DNA of 39,742 nt from Mycobacteroides chelonae (GTDB taxonomy: Bacteria; Actinomycetota; Actinomycetes; Mycobacteriales; Mycobacteriaceae), in the NCBI GenBank assembly GCA_014204435.1, contig JACHLF010000015.1, positions 1-39,742 of the forward strand, in the 5' to 3' direction. This document shows, piece after piece, positions 26,859-35,073 of the stretch. A program made the position numbers and the translations under genes. The first letter of the stretch is position 1. Every line of letters begins with the position of its first letter. The notes beneath the pieces are model-generated. The model saw only the letters and a program-made list of their open reading frames with translations. It was not told where the DNA came from and ran no database searches.

Positions 26859-28759
26859 CCCCAACTGGTCTGTCGGGTGTTGCCACCCTCGTAGAAGCCG
26901 TCCGCCACCGAGGCGGCCAGCTCCATGAACGCTCCTCGAGTCTTCTTGCCCATCAAGTCCAGCGAGATCTCCGACCCCTCCGAGAGGTGGTTGTCGAACG
27001 GAATGATGTGCACGGCCCTGGCACGGGTCAGGAAGTGCCGACTCAACTGTTCCAGATCGATCGAGGAAGCCCCCGGTCGCGACGAGCTGATGGCCACCAC
27101 CGACTGCCGGACCAGATGCGAATACCCGTGGTGGTCAAGCCAGTCCAGTGTCGCCAGGGCGCTACGCGCACCGTCGATGGCGGGTGACGTCACCAGGACG
27201 ATGGCGTTGGCTTCGCCCAGCACGCCGGCCATCGCCGAATGCATGAGGCCGGTACCGCAGTCGGTCAGGATGATGTTGTAGAACCGCTGCAAGATCCGCA
27301 TCACCGCGAGGTAGTCGGCTTCGGAGAACAACTCCGATGCTGCGGGATCGCGTTCGGAGGCGAGCACCTCCAGCCGACTCGCACTTTGCGAGGTGTGCCT
27401 GCGAACATCGGAATATCGATGAATATCATTATCGCGCAACAGATCTCGTGCGGTCGAGCGCGTCTCATCGGGACCGCGTTGAGCGAGCGTCCCGAAGTCC
27501 GGGTTGGCATCGACAGCGATCACTCGATCACCACGCAACGAGGCGAAGGTGGCGCCCAGCGAGAACGTCGTGGTGGTCTTGCCCACACCGCCCTTCAGCG
27601 ACAACACCGCGATCCGATAGTCACCACGGACGGGAAGGTTGATTCGGTCGATCAACTCGCTGCGGTGCGATTCCTCCGACGACTCACCCGGATTGATCGC
27701 TCCACCCGAAAGCCGGTGAACTGCCTTGCGCCATCCGCTCCTCGGCAGCGGCTTGACCGACCTGATGAGACCGAGCTGATCGTGGCTCGGGCCTTGCGGT
27801 CGTGACGGCTGGTGCGGCTGCGGCGCCGGCCGGTACACCGGAGCCTCGGGCCGTGCGGCGGTGAACGGAGTCTGCCCCGGGAGGTAGGGCTCCCGTTGTG
27901 GCGCGGCCGGCGTGCTCCAGTCCACGCGCGGCAAGGCCGCGGGTGGGGGAGTCGCGACCGACCGTGCGGATGGCGGCGTGGGCCACGATGGCGCCGGCGG
28001 CACGGGCGCAGGCGCCATCTGAGGTGCCTGGCCGCCCCAGGGTGTCATCCCTTCCGGGATCATCGAGGACGCATCGTCCGGCCTGATCGGCGCGATGGGA
28101 GCCGGTGCGGCGGGCTCGGGCGGCGGGGATACCTCGGCAGGCGCCTGTTCCTGAGGCGCCTCGGCGCGGTGCACCTCTGGCTCTTGAGCAGCAGGAGGCG
28201 TCTCTACCGGAGGTGGTGGGGGCGGAGGCTCCGCACTGGGAGGTTCGGGCACCACCGCCGACGCCGGCCACGCCGGCAGCGGGCTGGGCTGTTCCGGCGC
28301 GGGAGGCGCGGTGGGTACGGCATTCTCCACCGGAACAGCGGGTGGCTGGGCAGCCGGCGGCGGGGCGTAATAGTTCTGCGGAGGCGGCCCGTAGAAATTC
28401 TGCGGAGGCTGCTGAGCCGGCGCACCGTATCCCTGTGGCGGAGCCTGCGGTGCGGGGTTCTGGTACTGCGGCATGCCGTAAGAGCTCAGCGGATCCGGTT
28501 CCCATATCGGGTTCATCGGGCGCTGGTGATTTCGCTGACGCCGAGACAGCTTGGGAGCCTTAGGCAGTGGGGGCGGCGGCTTGAGCGTCGGCTGCGGGAA
28601 GTAGTCGGCACTCGGCGGCACGAACTCCTGGTTCGAGTTCTTCGCACGACGGAAGGGACTACCCTTGGTCTCCCCGCCACCCAGCCCATCCGCGATGGGC
28701 TCGCGCCACGGACCGCTCGGCGGTGGCGCGTCGGGTGTGTTGTCGTTGGAATCAGCCAT
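26855..28759 (-). CDS. EspI-like protein with MinD/ParA-type ATPase domain (downstream copy)
   Basis: The 634-residue protein has a proline-rich N-terminus (about 45-325, with many PPP, PAP and YG-PPPQNYY units) and a C-terminal SIMIBI ATPase domain (about 335-625). The deviant Walker A is KGGVGKTTTT at 389-398. DANPD lies at 417-421, the block FYNIILTDCGTG follows, and the end has EISLDLMGKKT. This domain closely resembles EspI (Rv3876) of ESX-1, which dampens secretion when ATP is low. No ESX core genes are adjacent, so a role with a distant ESX system, or an unrelated positioning role, is open. It is the second gene of a tandem pair, 105 bases after its paralogue. The start lacks a strong ribosome-binding site. 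Confidence 0.88.
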   Translation of the reverse strand: MADSNDNTPDAPPPSGPWREPIADGLGGGETKGSPFRRAKNSNQEFVPPSADYFPQPTLKPPPPLPKAPKLSRRQRNHQRPMNPIWEPDPLSSYGMPQYQNPAPQAPPQGYGAPAQQPPQNFYGPPPQNYYAPPPAAQPPAVPVENAVPTAPPAPEQPSPLPAWPASAVVPEPPSAEPPPPPPPVETPPAAQEPEVHRAEAPQEQAPAEVSPPPEPAAPAPIAPIRPDDASSMIPEGMTPWGGQAPQMAPAPVPPAPSWPTPPSARSVATPPPAALPRVDWSTPAAPQREPYLPGQTPFTAARPEAPVYRPAPQPHQPSRPQGPSHDQLGLIRSVKPLPRSGWRKAVHRLSGGAINPGESSEESHRSELIDRINLPVRGDYRIAVLSLKGGVGKTTTTFSLGATFASLRGDRVIAVDANPDFGTLAQRGPDETRSTARDLLRDNDIHRYSDVRRHTSQSASRLEVLASERDPAASELFSEADYLAVMRILQRFYNIILTDCGTGLMHSAMAGVLGEANAIVLVTSPAIDGARSALATLDWLDHHGYSHLVRQSVVAISSSRPGASSIDLEQLSRHFLTRARAVHIIPFDNHLSEGSEISLDLMGKKTRGAFMELAASVADGFYEGGNTRQTSWG

Positions 28760-28864
28760 GCCAGATCACTTCGCCATCATCCCGCGCGAGAGCACACCGG
28801 CAGCAAAGACCCGCTGGGGAGCTCTGGTGCCAACCATCTTTGTTGCCCGCCTCTTTCCGTCTCA

Positions 28865-31846
28865 TCACTGCTGCTCGTCGCCGCGCATGCGGAGCCGTGG
28901 GAAACTCTCCGAAATCGCGCCGGCCAGCTTCAGATACGCCGCGTTGGTATCCGCATTGAGCAGGTTGAAGTCGACATCGGCCCCCTCGGCAAGATGCGGG
29001 TCGAACGGGATCATGTGGATGGACCGGCAGCGCGCTTGGAAATGCTCGTAGACCTTGTCCAACTTGATCCCCGCAGATCCCGGGCGCGACGCGCTCAGCA
29101 CGACATGCGCTTCGCGAACCAGCCCGGCATGTCCGTGTTGCATCAGCCAATCGAGTGTCGCCGAAGCACTGCGCGCGGAGTCCATGGCCGGCGAACTCAC
29201 CAGCACGATGGTGTGCGCGAGATCGAGCACACCCGCCATCGCCGAATGCATGATTCCGGTGCCACAGTCGGTCAGGATGATGTTGTAATAGCGCTGGAGG
29301 ATGTCGATCGTGTTGCGGTAGTCGACCTCGCCGAAGGCTTCTGAAACGGCCGGATCCTGTTCACTGGCAAGCACTTCCAGGCGGCTGGTCGCCATTCGCG
29401 TGTGGTTGCGAACGTCGGCGTAACTTCTGATGTTCTGGTCGTTGAGCAGGTCGCGAACGGTGGATTGCGTCGAATGGTCCCGGACGCGTTCGGCCAGGGT
29501 GCCACGGTCGGGGTTCGCGTCCACCGCAATGATCCGGTCGGTACGAATCGTCGCGAACGCCGAACCCAATCCCAATGTAGTGGTGGTCTTTCCAACACCA
29601 CCCTTGATGGAAAGCACCGCGATGCGGTAATCGCCGAGGATCGGCTGACGAATGCTCGCCAGCAGCTGGTCCTGTTCACGGTCCTTACGGGAGTCGCCCG
29701 GATTGACCCGGCCACCCGTGGACCGGTGTACGGCTTTGCGCCAGCCAGATCGCGGCGCATAGCGTCCGCGGTTGATCACCTCGGCCTCGTCAAGCGAAGG
29801 AGGCATCCGATACGCCTGCGGCGCACGGTAATTCGCAGGGGGTGCGGCACCCTGGTGTTGCGAAACGTAACCCTCGGGCGGCTCCTGCTGTCCGGGTGGT
29901 TGCAACCCCTGCTGCTGCGGCACCCACTGCCACTGACCCTGAACGCTCGTGGGCTGAGGCGGGGGCTGAAGCGGAAGTTTTTGCCCACCATAGGGTTCAG
30001 GAGCCTGCGGCGCCCCCTGCGACCACTGGCCCGGATACGGCGGGCGCGGGTTCCAGCCCGGAGGCACCTGCGCCGCGGGCTGCTGTTGCTCCGGCGATGG
30101 CGAAGCAGGTAGTTGCGGGGCCGGACCGGCTTGTGGCGGGACGACCGGGGGCACGTAGTACGCCGGCTGGTGGTGCGCCTCGTCTTCCTCCGCAGCCTCT
30201 TCCGGGACCGCCCCATCTCCCGGAGGCTCGGGGGTCGGCGGCAGAGAGGCCGCGGCAAGCTCGGGCGCGGCCTGCTCCAGGACTTCAGCCGCCGGAACCG
30301 CCTGCGGAGATTCTGCTGTGGGATCGACGATCTCGCCGACAGGCTCCGGATCGACCACGTGTGCCGTCGGGGCCACCGGCTCAGAAGCCAGCTCGGGCTC
30401 CGGCACCACTTCGTCCTCGAGTACGGCGACATCGGGCAGATCGTCGTACACAACCGGCGGCGCGGCGATCACGATGCCCTCGTCGACCAGAGGCTCAAAT
30501 CCGCCGAGCTCCGAGGTGTCCGACGCGGCGGTCTCGTCGGCGCCGATGGTGGACTCGGCGCTTTCGGACCCGACGGTCGCAGCTTCCTCCACCATCGGAA
30601 CAGCGGCCCATGGCGCCACCATCGGCACGAACGGCGCGGCTTCAGGCTCAGGTGCGGACGCCTGCTCCTGAGCCGCATCATGCGCAGCCAATTCCTCGTT
30701 GAGTTCGGCACGTTTGGCCTCAATGCGCTGCAACAGTGCTGCTGCGCGGGCCTCTGCATCGTCGACCTCGGCGGCGGCTTCTTGCGTCGGTGCTTCTGGT
30801 TCGGGCTCCACGGAAGCGGCCGCTGGTTCATCGGTGACGGCGACAGGCTCTGGCTCCGCCGGCGCGGACTGCTCAGCTTCAACCGCTTCGGGAGCCTGAT
30901 CGACGGCTTCGGGGGACGTGAAGCTGAGCTCCGGCTCCTGTGTTTCCTCGGCCCCTTGTGCCACCTCTTCGGCGATTTCTGGCACGTGCTGGACGGCCTC
31001 CGGTGGCGTGAAACTCAGGGTCGTAGGCGTCTCAGGCACGGAACCCTGCTCGGACTCACACTCGAGCCTTGTGTGGCGCCGATGGCGTTCGAGCTCGTCA
31101 TCGGTGATGCTCTCGTCGAGGCTCATCTGACGCAGCTGCGCCTCGAGCAGGCTGAACCGTGAGAACGGGTCCGCACCGCCGGATTCCGGGCCGCTGTGCT
31201 CGCCTACGGCTGCCGGTGTCCTCGCTACCTCGGACTCGACAGACGCCGAGGACGGCTCCGTCGAAACCGGGGCCTCTTCGGGAGTCTTGACCGGGGGCTC
31301 AGACTCGACCGTGATCGGCGTCACCGACTCGACCACTGGTTCAGCCTCGGGTACCACGGCTTCCGGTTCGGCGATTGCCGGGGACTCGGCAATCGGAGGC
31401 GACGAGGGTTGCTCGACCTGCGGTATTGGCCGTGGCTCCGGCTTCATCTCCGGAATCGAACTCGCAATGATCCGTGGCGTCTCCGAGACAGGGCTCTGGA
31501 CTATGGCACTCCAGTCGTGCTCGGGCGACGCTTCTTCTACGGGATCGGGCGGGCGCGGCGGGGTGTAGTACTTCGAGACATCGGGTACCGGCTTGGCGCC
31601 GTTGGCCTTTTCCTCGGCAGTCGACTCGGGGGCGTGCTCTTCGCGGGAGGTTTCGGCGATCGATTTCTGTGCGGGAACTTGGGCTGTGGAAGGGCGCTCA
31701 GTCTCGTCGGTTAACGAATCCTCGTTGGACTCATCTTCCCCCGCGTTGCGCTTCTTGCGCCTCAACGAACGGAGAAAGCCTCGTTGTTCGTCGTCTTCGG
31801 GCAACCACGGAGGACGGGCCGGTGCACCACGATCTTGCTTGGGCAA
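28865..31846 (-). CDS. EspI-like protein with MinD/ParA-type ATPase domain, long acidic N-terminus (upstream copy)
   Basis: The protein has about 993 residues. Residues 1-40 are basic (FLRSLRRKKRN), about 45-560 are rich in Glu, Pro, Ala and Val with almost no predicted fold, and about 560-690 are rich in Pro, Gln and Tyr. The ATPase domain follows (about 700-993): Walker A KGGVGKTTTT at 748-757, VDANPD at 775-780, and YYNIILTDCGTG. The ATPase part matches the downstream copy and EspI. A repeated segment, LSFTPPEAV at 277 and LSFTSPEAV at 307, shows internal duplication in the acidic region. TTG at 31846 is chosen because GGGGAGGAGG lies just before it; an alternative TTG seven codons upstream would have that ribosome-binding site inside the gene. 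Confidence 0.85.
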   Translation of the reverse strand: MPKQDRGAPARPPWLPEDDEQRGFLRSLRRKKRNAGEDESNEDSLTDETERPSTAQVPAQKSIAETSREEHAPESTAEEKANGAKPVPDVSKYYTPPRPPDPVEEASPEHDWSAIVQSPVSETPRIIASSIPEMKPEPRPIPQVEQPSSPPIAESPAIAEPEAVVPEAEPVVESVTPITVESEPPVKTPEEAPVSTEPSSASVESEVARTPAAVGEHSGPESGGADPFSRFSLLEAQLRQMSLDESITDDELERHRRHTRLECESEQGSVPETPTTLSFTPPEAVQHVPEIAEEVAQGAEETQEPELSFTSPEAVDQAPEAVEAEQSAPAEPEPVAVTDEPAAASVEPEPEAPTQEAAAEVDDAEARAAALLQRIEAKRAELNEELAAHDAAQEQASAPEPEAAPFVPMVAPWAAVPMVEEAATVGSESAESTIGADETAASDTSELGGFEPLVDEGIVIAAPPVVYDDLPDVAVLEDEVVPEPELASEPVAPTAHVVDPEPVGEIVDPTAESPQAVPAAEVLEQAAPELAAASLPPTPEPPGDGAVPEEAAEEDEAHHQPAYYVPPVVPPQAGPAPQLPASPSPEQQQPAAQVPPGWNPRPPYPGQWSQGAPQAPEPYGGQKLPLQPPPQPTSVQGQWQWVPQQQGLQPPGQQEPPEGYVSQHQGAAPPANYRAPQAYRMPPSLDEAEVINRGRYAPRSGWRKAVHRSTGGRVNPGDSRKDREQDQLLASIRQPILGDYRIAVLSIKGGVGKTTTTLGLGSAFATIRTDRIIAVDANPDRGTLAERVRDHSTQSTVRDLLNDQNIRSYADVRNHTRMATSRLEVLASEQDPAVSEAFGEVDYRNTIDILQRYYNIILTDCGTGIMHSAMAGVLDLAHTIVLVSSPAMDSARSASATLDWLMQHGHAGLVREAHVVLSASRPGSAGIKLDKVYEHFQARCRSIHMIPFDPHLAEGADVDFNLLNADTNAAYLKLAGAISESFPRLRMRGDEQQ

Positions 31847-31975
31847 CGTCCTCCTCCCCTTCCTCAATCGCCAAATCGTCGTAGAGTTCGATGGTACTCA
31901 GTAGCTAGCGCACGGGTATCAAGACTGGTTACCCAACCGAATAAACCCCCGCACTCAACCAGCAGCTTAAGCGAG

Positions 31976-32285
31976 ATGGCAAGGTCCTCGCAGCGTTCGG
32001 TGCGATCCTGTGCCGGCTCGATCTCGGTGGTAGCCACCGAGCAGGGCCTGCCTATCGGTCTCACGATCGACCAGCGCGAACTGGCTAAGCCCCCGCAGGC
32101 ACCCGCCGGCGAGATCCTCACGCGATACCGCAAGACCGCCGTACAACGCCCGAATTGTCCGGACGGTGGGAAAAGTGCCCGCGAAGAACGAACTGGCGGC
32201 AGAGGGCGTCCTGGAACCCAGCGTGGGCCAGGCACAGCTCCGTGTCTGGCCCACGAGGTGCCGAAGCGTTACCCCGCGGGCTTGA
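31976..32285 (+). pseudogene. Possible frameshifted YbaB/EbfC-like ESX-associated remnant
   Basis: From ATG 31976 one frame encodes SVVATEQGLPIGLTI, DQRELAKPPQ and AGEILTRY, which resembles the beta-strand and helix pattern of YbaB/EbfC-like proteins found beside ESX loci. Near base 32133 the sense passes to the next frame, which gives YNARIVRTVGKVPAKNELAAEGV and ends at TGA 32283-32285. Neither frame alone looks like a whole protein. The join would need one inserted or two deleted bases. The gene is upstream of and divergent from the EspI-like pair, a fitting place for such a partner. The call rests on pattern memory and is uncertain. Apart from this the region 31847-32305 holds only a hairpin. 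Confidence 0.35.
32222..32255 (-). terminator. Possible hairpin terminator after hsaF
   Basis: CGTGGGCCAGGCA (32222-32234) pairs with TGTCTGGCCCACG (32243-32255), giving 13 pairs with one G-U and an 8-base loop. It lies 51 bases beyond the hsaF stop in the direction of transcription. There is no T-run, as in many mycobacterial hairpins proposed as terminators. It also overlaps the possible YbaB-like remnant. Confidence 0.4.
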
Positions 32286-32305
32286 CGCGGTGTGTAGACC
32301 GCCGA

Positions 32306-33376
32306 CTACTTCTTCTCGGCGTTCTCCCGCTGGATTTCCAGCGCGATGTCGATGAGCTGATCTTCCTGCCCACCGATGAGTTTGCGCTCCCCGGCCCGGT
32401 GCAGCAGCTGATGGGCGGGCACACCGTAGCGCTCACCCTGCCGAATGGCGTGCTTGAGGAAGCTGGAGTACACCCCGCTGTAGCCCATGATCAACGCATT
32501 GCGGTCCAACAGGCACTCCGCCGGCATCGCGGGTGCGACGACCTCTTCGGCGGCGTCGGCGATATCGAAGAAGTCGATACCCGTCTTCACGCCGATCTTG
32601 TCGAACACACCGATCAGCGCTTCGACCGGGGCATTACCTGCGCCGGCACCGAAGCGCCTTGTACTGCCGTCGATCTGCTTTGCACCGGCGCGCACCGCTT
32701 CGATCGAGTTGGCCACACCCAGGCCCAGGTTCTCGTGCCCATGGAAACCGACCTGCGCGTCGTTCCCGAGCTCGGCGACCACCGCGGCCACGCGGTCGGC
32801 CACACCGTCGAGCACCAGCGCACCTGCGGAGTCCACCACGTACACGCACTGACATCCGGCGTCGGCCATGATCCGCGCCTGCTTTGCCAGCTTCTCCGGG
32901 GAGATGGTGTGCGACATCATCAGGAAGCCAACGGTTTCCAGCCCGCGCTCACGAGCCAGTCCAAAGTGCTGGATCGAAACGTCGGCCTCGGTGCAGTGGG
33001 TGGCGATGCGGCAGATCGACCCGCCGTTGCCCTGAGCCTCGATGATGTCTTCCTTGGTGCCCACGCCGGGCAACATCAGGAAGGCGATCTTGGCGTTGGT
33101 CGCGGTCTCGGCGGCGAGCTTGATCAGTTCCTGCTCAGGAGTTTTCGAGAATCCGTAGTTGAAGGAGGATCCTCCGAGCCCGTCGCCGTGGGTCACCTCG
33201 ATGACCGGCACGCCGGCACCGTCCAGCGCCGCGACAATCGCCCGCACCTCATCGGCGGTGAACTGGTGCCGCTTGTGGTGCGAGCCGTCGCGCAGCGACG
33301 TGTCGGTGACCCGCACGTCCCACGCGGCGTCGAAGAAGATGCCGTCAGTCGGAGCAAGTTGCGTAGTCATTGTCAC
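32306..33376 (-). CDS. hsaF: 4-hydroxy-2-oxovalerate aldolase (HsaF)
   Basis: The 356-residue class II pyruvate aldolase cleaves 4-hydroxy-2-oxo acids to pyruvate and an aldehyde in the last steps of cholesterol side-ring degradation. The catalytic block DTSLRDGSH is at 25-33 (R29, D30), and the metal-binding H212-x-H214 is in GFHGHENLG. HsaF works in complex with HsaG, which takes the aldehyde through a channel; both genes are adjacent and overlap by 4 bases. The GTG at 33376 overlaps the hsaG stop and has AAAGG upstream, while an ATG two codons later (33370) is the alternative. The order FAD dehydrogenase-hsaE-hsaG-hsaF is one operon. Confidence 0.95.
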   Translation of the reverse strand: MTMTTQLAPTDGIFFDAAWDVRVTDTSLRDGSHHKRHQFTADEVRAIVAALDGAGVPVIEVTHGDGLGGSSFNYGFSKTPEQELIKLAAETATNAKIAFLMLPGVGTKEDIIEAQGNGGSICRIATHCTEADVSIQHFGLARERGLETVGFLMMSHTISPEKLAKQARIMADAGCQCVYVVDSAGALVLDGVADRVAAVVAELGNDAQVGFHGHENLGLGVANSIEAVRAGAKQIDGSTRRFGAGAGNAPVEALIGVFDKIGVKTGIDFFDIADAAEEVVAPAMPAECLLDRNALIMGYSGVYSSFLKHAIRQGERYGVPAHQLLHRAGERKLIGGQEDQLIDIALEIQRENAEKK

Positions 33377-34278
33377 GAAACCTTTACAGATAGAAGTTCT
33401 TTGGCGATTTCCTCGCCCACCTTGGTCGCGGCCGCGGTCATGATGTCCAGGTTCCCGGCGTAGGGCGGCAGGAAGTCGCCCGCGCCCTCCACCTCGACGA
33501 AGGTGGTCACCACGTGGTTGCCGCCATTGACCACCGACGGCTCGTCGAACTGTGGCTCGTTGAGCAGCCGGTACCCAGGCACGTACTGCTGCACCTGGCT
33601 CACCACATCGTGAATCGACGCGGCGATCGCATCCCGATCGGCATCCTCGGGGATGGCGCAGAAGATGGTGTCGCGCATGATCATCGGCGGGTCGGCCGGG
33701 TTGAGGATGATGATCGCCTTGCCGCGCTGGGCACCGCCGATCACCTCCACACCCTTGGACGTCGTCTTGGTGAACTCGTCGATGTTGGCGCGTGTGCCCG
33801 GTCCCGCCGATACGGACGCGACGGACGCGACGATCTCCGCGTAGGGAACCTCGACAACGCTCGACACCGCGTACACGATCGGGATTGTGGCCTGACCACC
33901 GCAGGTGATCATGTTGACGTTGGGAGCATCCAGGTGCGCACGCAGATTCGCGGGCGGCACGACGGCCGGGCCCACCGCCGCGGGGGTCAGGTCGATCGCC
34001 CGGATACCCGCTTCCGCGTAACGCGGCGCAGCGGCCTTGTGCACGTAAGCAGATGTCGCCTCGAACACCAGGTCCGGCTTCTCGTCCTGGGCCAGTAGCC
34101 AGTCCACACCCTCATGCGAGGTTTCCAGGCCGAAACCACGAGCGCGCTTAAGACCCTCGGACTCGGGGTCGATACCGATCATCCATCGCGGCTCAAGCCA
34201 CTCGGACCGCTGCAACTTGTACAGCAGATCGGTGCTGATGTTTCCCGAACCGACGATCGCTACAGATGCCTTACTCAC
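33373..34278 (-). CDS. hsaG: Acylating acetaldehyde/propionaldehyde dehydrogenase (HsaG)
   Basis: The 301-residue NAD- and CoA-dependent enzyme turns the aldehyde released by HsaF into acyl-CoA (propionyl-CoA in steroid degradation). The nucleotide motif GSGNIS is at 10-15, and the catalytic cysteine is C126 in NMITCGGQA. The length and motifs agree with the DmpF/HsaG family. The GTG start is preceded by GAGGAG. It starts 9 bases after hsaE and overlaps hsaF by 4 bases, which fits the stable HsaF-HsaG complex. Confidence 0.95.
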   Translation of the reverse strand: MSKASVAIVGSGNISTDLLYKLQRSEWLEPRWMIGIDPESEGLKRARGFGLETSHEGVDWLLAQDEKPDLVFEATSAYVHKAAAPRYAEAGIRAIDLTPAAVGPAVVPPANLRAHLDAPNVNMITCGGQATIPIVYAVSSVVEVPYAEIVASVASVSAGPGTRANIDEFTKTTSKGVEVIGGAQRGKAIIILNPADPPMIMRDTIFCAIPEDADRDAIAASIHDVVSQVQQYVPGYRLLNEPQFDEPSVVNGGNHVVTTFVEVEGAGDFLPPYAGNLDIMTAAATKVGEEIAKELLSVKVS

Positions 34279-34287
34279 AATTCTCCT

Positions 34288-35073
34288 CTACTCGAAAGCC
34301 AGTCGGACCGAACCAAGTCCGGCGAACTCGGCCAAGAACTCGTCCCCCGGATGGGCGTCGAACGCCCGCGTGCACGAACCGGGCAGCACCACATCGCCGG
34401 CTCGCAGACGCACGCCGAACGAGGCGACCTTGCGCGCCAACCACGCCACAGATGTCACCGGATTACCAAGCACCGCATCACTTCTGCCCTCGGCCAACTT
34501 CTCGCCGTTGCAGGTCAGCACCGCATCGATCGACTTGATGTCGATGTCCTTCGGCGAAACCCGTTGCTTACCGATGACAAATCCGGCCGACGAGGCGTTG
34601 TCGGCGATGGTGTCGCAGATCTTGATCTGCCAGTTGGTGATCCGACTGTCCACCACCTCGATGGACGGCACGTACGCCGCCGTTGCCGCCAGCACGTCGT
34701 CCTCGGTGCAGTCCTCCCCGGGCAGGTCGGCGGCCAGGATGAATCCGACCTCCACCTCAACCCGTGGGAACAAGAACGTAGACGCCGAGGCCGCGACATC
34801 CTCGAACAGCTCCATATCGGCCAGCAGGTGCCCGTAGTCCGGCTCGTGGACACCCATCATCTTCTGCATCGCCTCGGACGATAGGCCGACCTTGTGCCCG
34901 ACCACCTTGGCGCCGTCCGCTAGGCGGGAGCGAATATTCATGAGCTGGATCTCATAGGCGTCGGTCACATCGAAATCCGGGTACGTGCCGGTGGGCGGCG
35001 CGATGGCTACCCGCGTCCGCTCGGCCTCGGCCAGATCCGCAGCAATGGCCCCACGAATTTCGGAACTAAGCAT
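34288..35073 (-). CDS. hsaE: 2-hydroxyhexa-2,4-dienoate hydratase (HsaE)
   Basis: The 261-residue metal-dependent hydratase adds water to 2-hydroxyhexa-2,4-dienoate, the product of HsaD, to give the HsaF substrate. KVG at 61-63 and the acidic pair E106 and E108 in VEVEVGF match the metal and substrate site of the MhpD/HsaE fold. It lies directly upstream of hsaG and hsaF. The ATG overlaps the end of the FAD dehydrogenase gene by 8 bases, which indicates translational coupling. Confidence 0.93.
   Translation of the reverse strand: MLSSEIRGAIAADLAEAERTRVAIAPPTGTYPDFDVTDAYEIQLMNIRSRLADGAKVVGHKVGLSSEAMQKMMGVHEPDYGHLLADMELFEDVAASASTFLFPRVEVEVGFILAADLPGEDCTEDDVLAATAAYVPSIEVVDSRITNWQIKICDTIADNASSAGFVIGKQRVSPKDIDIKSIDAVLTCNGEKLAEGRSDAVLGNPVTSVAWLARKVASFGVRLRAGDVVLPGSCTRAFDAHPGDEFLAEFAGLGSVRLAFE

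Noticed and set aside
27812..29344. Arginine-rich plus-strand frame opposite the EspI-like genes
   Set aside because: It is a reverse image of proline codons in the sense strand, and it spans the gap between two real genes.
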